DNA of 64,000 nucleotides from PALSA-505 sp963699015 (GTDB lineage Bacteria; Actinomycetota; Actinomycetes; Streptosporangiales; Streptosporangiaceae), in assembly GCA_963699015.1 (NCBI GenBank), contig CAVOSX010000002.1, positions 186,001-250,000 of the forward strand, in the 5' to 3' direction. Positions 1 through 6,519 of the stretch are shown in pieces (the first letter of the stretch is position 1; the number at the start of each line of letters is the position of its first letter). A program made the position numbers and the translations under genes. The notes beneath the pieces were generated by a model that saw nothing but the letters and a program-made list of their open reading frames with translations, searched no databases and had not been told where the DNA came from.

Positions 1-82
1 GACCGACGACACGCCGCGCCTGGCCAGCATCCGCAGGCTGTCCCTGAGAGCATGCGCAGTAACCGGAGAGAGGGCAAGTCGC

Positions 83-706
83 ATGGTGCAAAGACAGGGC
101 ACAGAGCGAAGCCAGGGCAGCGGGCATCCGCACAACTTCGGCGTGATGGTGTGGCACAACATCGTCGGATGGATCCGGCAGGAGTCGGCCGCGGCGACCG
201 CCCTCGTCCAGGCATTCATCGCCCTTGGCATCGCGTTCGAGTGGTGGCACTGGTCCCCGGCGCAGACCGGGGCGGTCATAGGAATCGTGGCCGCTTTGCT
301 CGGGATGTTCGTCAGGAGCCAGGTCACGCCGATTCACCGGCTCAGGCCCGAGCGCAGGGTGCGCGGCGGGTACGTGCGTGACGTGGACACCGGACCCGAA
401 GACGAGCCGGACAGCGACGTCCGCATCCTGCCGGGCGGCGGCGCGGGCGCCGGGCCGGCGCCCGGCAGGCCAGATGCCGGGATCCCGGGCGGCCCGCCTA
501 CCACGCCGGACCCGGGGCCGCCCCGCATGCCGTCCCCCGGGACGCCCCCCGGGCCGCCCCGCATGCCGCCCGCGGGGCCCCCTCCTGGGCCGCCTCCAGG
601 GCCGCCCCGTGGGCCGGACCCCGGGCCCGACACCCGGCCGGACCTGGGACCAGCCGGCGGACCGGAGGCGCCACCGGACTTTCCCTGGCCCGGCCCACGG
701 CGGTGA
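83..706 (+). CDS. Small two-TM membrane protein with long Pro-rich tail
   Basis: Function not recognised. Residues about 36-52 and 62-77 form two hydrophobic segments separated by a Trp-rich turn (EWWHW), followed by FVRSQVTP. This arrangement resembles short holin-like membrane proteins of actinobacterial phages, but that is a weak resemblance. From about residue 110 to the end the chain is almost entirely Pro/Gly/Asp/Arg with PGPP-type repeats, so it is probably a disordered, exposed tail. The ATG is preceded by a purine-rich GGAGAGAGGG stretch. A later ATG at 146 would keep both TM segments. The tail's reading frame is biased by GC content, so its length is less certain than the membrane part. 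Confidence 0.5.
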   Translation: MVQRQGTERSQGSGHPHNFGVMVWHNIVGWIRQESAAATALVQAFIALGIAFEWWHWSPAQTGAVIGIVAALLGMFVRSQVTPIHRLRPERRVRGGYVRDVDTGPEDEPDSDVRILPGGGAGAGPAPGRPDAGIPGGPPTTPDPGPPRMPSPGTPPGPPRMPPAGPPPGPPPGPPRGPDPGPDTRPDLGPAGGPEAPPDFPWPGPRR

Positions 707-775
707 CCGGCCGCCACGCAGCGCAGCCGGAAATCGGTTTGCCGGCCGGCCGCCTGCCGCGGCACGCTCGTCCCT

Positions 776-1279
776 GTGATCGAGTTGCGGGTGCTCACGC
801 CGGATGACTGGCAGGCCTGGCGGGAATTGCGGCTGGCCGCGCTGGCCGAGGCTGCGTACGCGTTCGGCAGCCAGCTCGCGGACTGGCAGGGCGACGGCGA
901 CCGAGAGCAGCGCTGGCGTGACCGGCTGAGCATTCCCGGGTCGTACAACCTCGTCGCGGTGCTCGACGGCCAGCTGGCCGGCATGGCCAGCGGCGTGCCG
1001 GCCGAGGACGAGGCCGGCACGGCCGAGCTGATCTCGATGTGGGTGAGCCCGGCGGCGCGCGGCCACGGGGTCGCAGACCGGCTGGTGCGGGCGGTAGTGG
1101 ACTGGGCCAGGCAGGCCGGCGCCGGGATGATCAAGCTGGCCGTGGCCGAGGACAACCAGAGCGCCATCGCGCTGTACCGACGCAGCGGGTTCGCCGGCAC
1201 CGACGAGCCTGGTGACCTGATGCCCGACGGGATGCGCAGGGAGCTCGTCATGGCCAAGAGCCTGGCGACCCAATCCTGA
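776..1279 (+). CDS. GNAT-family N-acetyltransferase
   Basis: Predicted cytoplasmic acetyl-CoA-dependent N-acetyltransferase of 167 residues with unknown substrate. The GNAT core is visible: an N-terminal IELRVLTPDDW strand, a central acidic beta strand ending LISMWVSPAARGHGVADRL (motif A with the acetyl-CoA pyrophosphate loop RGHGVA), then AVAEDNQSAIALYRRSGF (motif B), ending at a normal length for the family. It starts with GTG. It stands alone between the Pro-rich membrane protein and a convergent LON-domain gene, so context gives no substrate. Confidence 0.85.
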   Translation: MIELRVLTPDDWQAWRELRLAALAEAAYAFGSQLADWQGDGDREQRWRDRLSIPGSYNLVAVLDGQLAGMASGVPAEDEAGTAELISMWVSPAARGHGVADRLVRAVVDWARQAGAGMIKLAVAEDNQSAIALYRRSGFAGTDEPGDLMPDGMRRELVMAKSLATQS

Positions 1280-1343
1280 ACCACCGCGGCCGCCGGTGCC
1301 GCCGCGGACTGGCCGGCCAGGCCGCCCAGGCCGGCCCGGCTGG

Positions 1344-2012
1344 CTAGTTCGGGTTCCAGCGTGAGTACCTCAGGCCGGGCGCCGGCGCGGAGGTAAACGT
1401 GCGCAACATCGCGGTCTCCCTTGCCAGCAGCTCCCGTTCGGCCTGCAGGCGGCGCAGCGCGTCCGGCTGGGCCAGCAGCGCCTGCCGGTCCGGCAGGTCA
1501 ACCACCATGGACGCCGCTACCAGGTAGGACAGCGTAAGGGGCTCGCCCGGAAGCTCAGGAATCGCGACCTCGCCCGTCCCCCGGGCGGCCAGCGCGCCGA
1601 CATAGTCACCGAACGCGCGCCGGACGGCCCGCGCCGCGACGCCGGCCGCGGCCTCGTCGCCGGGGTCCTCGGCGAGCAGGTCCACCTGGCCTTGCAGGTA
1701 CGGGCGGCCGTGTTCCAGGCTCACCAGCCGGAACCGCCGAGTCCCCGAGGTCACCAGGTCGAACCGGCCGTCGGGGTGCTCTCGTACCTGCTGCAGCGCC
1801 GCGACGCAGCCGACTTCGTACAGCGCGGAAACACCGTCCACCCCGGTCTCGCGCCCTTTGCGGATCGCGATGACGCCGAACTGGCCAGGCTCTGGCCCGG
1901 CCAGCAGATCCCTGACCAGCTGCCGGTACCGCTCCTCGAAGATGTGCAGCGGCAGCGGCAGGCCCGGGTAAAGCACGGTGCCCAGCGGGAACAGCGGCAG
2001 CGGCTCGGTCAT
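1344..2012 (-). CDS. LON substrate-binding domain protein
   Basis: This 222-aa protein consists of a LON N-terminal (substrate-binding, PUA-like) domain without the AAA+ ATPase or protease parts of Lon. The signature is LPLFPLGTVLYPGLPLPLHI at residues 5-24 followed by FEERYRQLV, then GVIAIRKGRE and the typical GTRRFRLV strand. Stand-alone proteins of this type are common in actinobacteria and have no agreed biochemical role; regulation or recognition of unfolded protein has been suggested for relatives. It is divergent from the mreB-like gene, with about 165 bp between the start codons. Confidence 0.88.
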   Translation of the reverse strand: MTEPLPLFPLGTVLYPGLPLPLHIFEERYRQLVRDLLAGPEPGQFGVIAIRKGRETGVDGVSALYEVGCVAALQQVREHPDGRFDLVTSGTRRFRLVSLEHGRPYLQGQVDLLAEDPGDEAAAGVAARAVRRAFGDYVGALAARGTGEVAIPELPGEPLTLSYLVAASMVVDLPDRQALLAQPDALRRLQAERELLARETAMLRTFTSAPAPGLRYSRWNPN

Positions 2013-2177
2013 GGTCCCGAATCTATGCCGGCTCCCGGACCCTGCCCACTGCGGCGCACCGGCTCGCTACGCCCATTCGGGCCGGACCTGCAGGCCGGCG
2101 GCGGCGCTCCCCGCCATACTGGGAACCGCAGATGACGCTCGGCTAGACAGACGGCATTTCTATCAATAGGGGACATG

Positions 2178-3167
2178 ATGCAGCTGCGCGCAGGCGTGGC
2201 GATCGATCTTGGCACGGTCAACAGCCTCGTCTGGGTCCGCGGCCGGGGTCTGGTCGTAGAAGAGCCTTCCGCCATCGCGGTGGACACGGCTATGGGCAGG
2301 GCGATCGCCACCGGCGCGGCCGCGGAGCTGATGGCCGGGAAGGAACCCCAGGATGTCGAGGTCATCCACCCGCTGCGCGACGGGGTCATCGCAGACCTGA
2401 ATGCGGCCACGGCCATGCTGCAGGCGTTCTTCGGCCGGGCCCGGCTGCGCCGCGGGCTGCTGCGCCCGTCGGCCGTGGTGTGCGTGCCGAGCGGCGCTAC
2501 CTGGGTCGAGCGTCACGCCCTGGCCACGGCCGTGCAGACCCGCCGCCCGCGCTGCTCGGTGCGGATCGTCGAGGAGCCGGTAGCCGCGGCCGCCGGCGCG
2601 GGCCTGAACTTGTCCGGCGGCGAGGGCATCTTCATCGTCGATGTCGGCGGCGGCACGACCGAGATCGCGGTGGTGACCAGCGGCCGCCTGGTGCGAGCCG
2701 ATTCGCTGCGGCTGGCCGGCAACGCCATGGACGAGGCGGTCGCCCAGGCGGTGAAGACCGAGCTCGGCCTGCTGATCGGCCCGAAGGCGGCCAGGCGCCT
2801 GAAGATGGCGCTGGGGCTCACCGGCGGAACGGCCGAGCGAGCGGAGACGATCGGCGTCAACATCAAGCGCAGGACGCCCCGGGTGGAGCTCGTCCCTGCC
2901 AGCCTGGTCGCCGACGCGCTCGAGCCGCCCGTTGCCAAGATCGCCGATGCGGTGCGGGACATACTGCTTGACCTCCCGCCCGACCTGGCCGAGGACGTGG
3001 TCAGGGAAAAGATCTGCCTGGCCGGCGGTGGGGCGCTGCTGCCCGGCCTGGTCGACCGGATCGAGGTGGCCGCGGGCATCCCCGCGCTCGTCGTCGACGA
3101 CCCGCTGCGCTGCGTGGTCCGCGGCGCGGCCGAGATCCTGGAGGGCCGGGGCGGGCACGCCGCCTGA
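2178..3167 (+). CDS. MreB/Hsp70-like actin-fold ATPase
   Basis: Actin/Hsp70-superfamily protein closest to MreB/Mbl, the cytoskeletal filament that guides cell-wall synthesis. Visible nucleotide-binding elements are phosphate-1 AIDLGTVNSLVWV near the start, HPLRDGVIADLNA (MreB-like), phosphate-2 FIVDVGGGTTEIAVV in the middle, and the adenosine loop ICLAGGGALLPGL near the end. Length (about 330 aa) fits MreB. No mreC, mreD, rodA or pbp2 follows, so it is an orphan copy, as seen in actinomycetes that carry several MreB-like proteins. GGGGA lies only 2 nt before the ATG at 2175 but 5 nt before the in-frame ATG at 2178, so I prefer 2178. Confidence 0.85.
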   Translation: MQLRAGVAIDLGTVNSLVWVRGRGLVVEEPSAIAVDTAMGRAIATGAAAELMAGKEPQDVEVIHPLRDGVIADLNAATAMLQAFFGRARLRRGLLRPSAVVCVPSGATWVERHALATAVQTRRPRCSVRIVEEPVAAAAGAGLNLSGGEGIFIVDVGGGTTEIAVVTSGRLVRADSLRLAGNAMDEAVAQAVKTELGLLIGPKAARRLKMALGLTGGTAERAETIGVNIKRRTPRVELVPASLVADALEPPVAKIADAVRDILLDLPPDLAEDVVREKICLAGGGALLPGLVDRIEVAAGIPALVVDDPLRCVVRGAAEILEGRGGHAA

Positions 3168-3176
3168 ACGATCGCT

Positions 3177-4112
3177 TTAGCCGGAGCGCAGCCGGCGGCG
3201 CAGCCTGGGTATGTCGGCCAGCGGGCCGAGGTGGCGCAGCTTCTCCGGGTTGATCACCGACCGGACGGTACGCACCTGACCGTCGGCGATGTCGAGCACG
3301 AAGATGTTGGTCAGGTTGCCGTCCGGATCCAGGAACATGGCTCCGGGCTGCCCGTTGATCTCGGCCGGGCTGATCGTGATCCCGAGCTGCCGGATCTGCC
3401 CGGCGATGCCGAGAAGCAGGCGGCTTACGTTGTCCCGCCCGATGATGGGGCGCGGCCACGACGGGCTGGTCCCGCCGCTGTCGCCGTAGACGGCGACATC
3501 CTCGGCAAGCATCGCGACCAGGCCGTCCATGTCGCCGTCGCCGACGGCGCGGAAGAACCGGCCCGCCAGGCTGTCCCGCTTGCTGCGCGAGGCCTCGAAG
3601 CGGGGCCTGCCCTCGCCGACGTGGCGGCGGGCCCGCAACGCCAGCTGACGGCAGTTGTCCTCGCTCTTGCCGACGATTCCGGCGATCTCGGCGTAGTCGT
3701 AGCCGAACACGTCGTGCAGCAGGAAGACGGCCCGCTCCACCGGAGTCAGCCGTTCGAGCAGCAGCAGGAACGCCATGGACAGCGAGTCGGCCTGCTCGGC
3801 GGCACCGGCCGGGTCCGGCGCCGCCGTGTCGGTCAGCAGCGGCTCTGGCAGCCACTCCCCCACGTATGACTCCCGCCGCACCCGGGCCGATCGCAGCTGG
3901 TCGATGCACAGCCGGGTGGTCACCGCGGACAGGAACGCCTTCGGCGACTCGATCCCGTCGCCGGCGGCTGGCTGCCTGGCCGCGGCGGCGCGGTGGTAGC
4001 GCAGGAAGGCCTCCTGCACGATGTCCTCGGCGTCGCTGACCGTCCCGAGCATCCGGTAGGCGATCGAGAACAGCAGCGGCCGCAGCGGCTCGTAGATCTC
4101 GGCGGTCCCCAT
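3177..4112 (-). CDS. ECF41-group sigma factor with C-terminal SnoaL-like domain (SigJ-like)
   Basis: RNA polymerase sigma factor of about 311 residues. Sigma2 is at about 6-75 (YRMLGTVSDAEDIVQEAFLR), sigma4 at about 125-180 (LTPVERAVFLLHDVFGYDYAEIAGIVGKSE in two adjacent stretches), and a SnoaL/NTF2-like extension fills residues 190-311. The linker WLPEPLL and the late NPEKL motif match the WLPEP and NPDKL hallmarks of ECF41 factors, in which the C-terminal extension takes over the role of an anti-sigma factor. The start at 4112 has GGGAG upstream and avoids the long non-conserved extension. It lies 17 bp downstream of an epimerase gene, the classic COE (carboxymuconolactone decarboxylase/oxidoreductase/epimerase) partner of this group. 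Confidence 0.93.
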   Translation of the reverse strand: MGTAEIYEPLRPLLFSIAYRMLGTVSDAEDIVQEAFLRYHRAAAARQPAAGDGIESPKAFLSAVTTRLCIDQLRSARVRRESYVGEWLPEPLLTDTAAPDPAGAAEQADSLSMAFLLLLERLTPVERAVFLLHDVFGYDYAEIAGIVGKSEDNCRQLALRARRHVGEGRPRFEASRSKRDSLAGRFFRAVGDGDMDGLVAMLAEDVAVYGDSGGTSPSWPRPIIGRDNVSRLLLGIAGQIRQLGITISPAEINGQPGAMFLDPDGNLTNIFVLDIADGQVRTVRSVINPEKLRHLGPLADIPRLRRRLRSG

Positions 4113-4129
4113 GTCCCGGCTCCCGGCGG

Positions 4130-5089
4130 CTAGCGCGCCACCTGCTGCTGCGGCAGCGCGGCATCCAGACCGCCCCGGAATCCCTGCCGCCAGCTCGGCC
4201 AGGCGGGCTGCCAGCCGAGTTCCCGCTTGGCCTTGGCGTTCGACGAACCCCGGATCCGGGTCATCATGGACACTCCCGTCTGCCCCGCTGCCAGCAGCCC
4301 GATCCACCGCGGCACCCGGTAGGGCGCCCCGGCCCCGACCGCCCCGGCCAGGAACGGCAGCCACTCGGCCACGCTGGCCGGCTCGTCGTCGACCACGTTG
4401 TAGACGCCGGGCGCACCGCGCTCCAGCGCGCGCACGGTCGCTGACGCGGCGTCGCTGACGTGCAGGAACGACCAGATGCCTGCGCCGTTCCCGATGATCG
4501 GAACCTTCCGCTTGCGGACCGGCCCCACCAGCGTGCCGGTGGCCCCGGGCCCGTAGAAGGACCCGTACCTCAGCACGATCCCGTCCAGCTGGCCGGCCGA
4601 GGTCACCGCGCGCTCCAGGTAGCCGATCGCGGCCAGCGACTCACGCTGCGCAGGCGGCGGGCTCGGGTCGAGCGGGTCCTCCTCGGTCTTGACCGGGCTG
4701 CCCTCGCGGGGGTTCGTCCAGCCGGTGTAGCTCTGCGCGATGAACCGCCGGGCGCCCGCGGCGATGGCCGCGGCGAGCAGGTGATCGGTGCCGCTGGTCC
4801 GCAGCTGGTTGGTGACGGCGAACATCCGGTCGAACCGGCGCAGGTTGACGTCGCCGGACAGCGCGGTCATCTGGTGGATCACCACCTCCGGCTCGGCCCG
4901 GGCCACCGCCTCACCCACGGCCGCGGCGTCCAGGCCGTCGACCACCACCGGCTCGGCGCCGAGGGCGCGCAGCCGCTCGGCCTTGGCCGGATTCCTGGTC
5001 GACCCGGTCACCTGGTGCCCGCCCGCGGCCAGCTGCGGCAGCAGCTGCCGGCCGACCGCCCCGGCCGCGCCCGCCACGAAGACTCTCAT
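4130..5089 (-). CDS. NAD(P)-dependent epimerase/dehydratase (ECF41 partner)
   Basis: Extended-SDR nucleotide-sugar-epimerase-like oxidoreductase of 319 residues. The N-terminal Rossmann motif is VFVAGAAGAVGRQLLPQL. An FIAQSYTGW segment sits where the active-site Ser/Thr region is expected, and SFYGPG follows later. The substrate is unknown. The ATG at 5089 is preferred over one at 5107 because AAAGGAGC lies about 8 nt ahead of it. It is the first gene of a two-gene unit with the ECF41 sigma factor and has an ECF41-type promoter directly upstream, so it is very probably the main target of that sigma factor. Confidence 0.9.
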   Translation of the reverse strand: MRVFVAGAAGAVGRQLLPQLAAGGHQVTGSTRNPAKAERLRALGAEPVVVDGLDAAAVGEAVARAEPEVVIHQMTALSGDVNLRRFDRMFAVTNQLRTSGTDHLLAAAIAAGARRFIAQSYTGWTNPREGSPVKTEEDPLDPSPPPAQRESLAAIGYLERAVTSAGQLDGIVLRYGSFYGPGATGTLVGPVRKRKVPIIGNGAGIWSFLHVSDAASATVRALERGAPGVYNVVDDEPASVAEWLPFLAGAVGAGAPYRVPRWIGLLAAGQTGVSMMTRIRGSSNAKAKRELGWQPAWPSWRQGFRGGLDAALPQQQVAR

Positions 5090-5138
5090 CGTCGGTGCTC
5101 CTTTCACTCCCGGTCCCGCGGACCGGCTCGCACTCTGA

Positions 5139-5165
5139 GACGAGAGACCTCCGACGTCTGTGACA
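5139..5165 (-). promoter_or_regulatory. ECF41-type promoter (TGTCACA-N16-CGTC)
   Basis: Read on the minus strand, TGTCACA (5165-5159) is followed by exactly 16 bases and then CGTC (5142-5139). The published ECF41 consensus is a TGTCACA -35 element and a CGTC -10 element with this spacing. It lies 50 bp upstream of the epimerase start, so it would transcribe the epimerase and the sigma factor gene behind it, giving autoregulation. Confidence 0.9.
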
Positions 5166-5207
5166 GCGGGCGCCGGGCATGCCCATCTGCGCCGCCGCCC
5201 TCGGCGC

Positions 5208-6422
5208 TCAGGCCGGATCCCGCTCGATCGGGCAGGTCATGCAGCGCGGCCCGCCGCGGCCCCGGCCCAGCTCGCTGCCGGACACGGTGACCACCTCGAT
5301 GCCGTGCTGGCGCAGCATGGTGTTGGTGGCCTCGTTGCGCTCGTAGCCGAAGATCACCCCGGGGGCGACGGCCAGGTAGTTGTTCCCGTCGTCCCACTGT
5401 TCGCGTTCGGCCGCCCTGAGGTCCTCGTCGGTGGTCAGCACCACCGCCTCGCCGATGTCGAGCACCTCGGCGACCTTGTCCCACAAGTTGTGATTGCGGG
5501 CCAGCCTGATCTCCCCGCCCTCGTCGGTGACGGTCCACGAGCGCAGCTGCGGGTCCAGGTAGGGATACAGCACGAACGTGTGGCGGTCGACCATGGTCAT
5601 GACCGTGTCGAGGTGCATCATCGCCCGGGCGACCGGCAGCTCGACGGCAATGACCGTGTGTACCTGGCCGCCGCGGAACAGGGCCTGGGCGAGCGTCTCC
5701 ACGGCCATCGAGGTGGTCCGCTCGCCCATGCCGATCATCACCGCGCCGTGGCCGAGCACGTGCACGTCGCCGCCTTCGATGCTGGCGGGCAGGTGAACAG
5801 CGTCGTCGTCCGCGTCGTACCGGCTGAAACCGCCGCCTGCGAACATCGGGTGGTAGCGGTAGATGGCCCTGTAGTGCAGCGCCTCGCGCTGGCGGGCCGG
5901 CTTGGCCATCGTGTTGACCGAGACGCCCCGGTAGATCCAGCAGGAGGTGTCTCGCTGGAACAGGTGGTTAGGCAGCGGAGGCAGGACGAAGTCGTCCTTG
6001 CGCAGGACGTCCCAGGTCAGGCTGTGTGACCGGGCCGGGTGCAGGTCCGCCTTGAGCACCCCGCCGATCAGGTACTCGGCCAGCGCCGGGCCGTCGAGAT
6101 CCTCGAACAGCTTCCGCACCGGGTCGACCAGGTTCGGGCCGAGAATCTCCGGCGTGCAGACCCGGTCCAGGACGAAGGCCCGGCCCTCGGACAGCTCGAG
6201 GGTCTCGCTCAGCAACCGCCCGAAGTGATGCACCTGCACGCCCTTGCCGCGCAGCGCCTCGGCGAACGCGTCGTGCTCCTCCTTCGCCCTGCTCGCCCAC
6301 ATGACCTCGTCGAACAGCAGCTCCTGGACGTTCTGCGGGGACAGCCGGGACAGTTCCAGGCCGGGCCGGTGCACGATGACCTGGCGCAGCCTGCCCACCT
6401 CGGATTGGACGCTGAAGCTCAT
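5208..6422 (-). CDS. arcA: Arginine deiminase
   Basis: Hydrolyses L-arginine to citrulline and ammonia in the cytoplasm. The 404-aa length is normal. The active-site set is complete: D158 (QRD), E216 in EGGD, H270 and D272 in MMHLDTV, and nucleophile C394 in GGPRCMTCP near the C-terminus. Spacing between these residues matches known arginine deiminases (for example 54 residues from Glu to His). No ornithine carbamoyltransferase, carbamate kinase or arginine/ornithine antiporter gene is next to it, so it is an orphan that may serve acid tolerance or nitrogen supply instead of a full ATP-yielding pathway. Confidence 0.97.
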   Translation of the reverse strand: MSFSVQSEVGRLRQVIVHRPGLELSRLSPQNVQELLFDEVMWASRAKEEHDAFAEALRGKGVQVHHFGRLLSETLELSEGRAFVLDRVCTPEILGPNLVDPVRKLFEDLDGPALAEYLIGGVLKADLHPARSHSLTWDVLRKDDFVLPPLPNHLFQRDTSCWIYRGVSVNTMAKPARQREALHYRAIYRYHPMFAGGGFSRYDADDDAVHLPASIEGGDVHVLGHGAVMIGMGERTTSMAVETLAQALFRGGQVHTVIAVELPVARAMMHLDTVMTMVDRHTFVLYPYLDPQLRSWTVTDEGGEIRLARNHNLWDKVAEVLDIGEAVVLTTDEDLRAAEREQWDDGNNYLAVAPGVIFGYERNEATNTMLRQHGIEVVTVSGSELGRGRGGPRCMTCPIERDPA

Positions 6423-6519
6423 GACCGCCTCCGGATTCCCGTGTCGTGATCAAACCTAGCTCCCGGCCGGTCATTGCGGGACGGCGCGCGGCCGGCCCGC
6501 GGCGGCGCGCGCCGGGAGG

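Noticed and set aside
1280..1343. Terminator between the GNAT and LON-domain genes
   Set aside because: Only short GC palindromes are present, and none forms a convincing long stem.
2175..2177. ATG at 2175 as mreB-like start
   Set aside because: The GGGGA is only 2 nt away; the next ATG has a normal distance.
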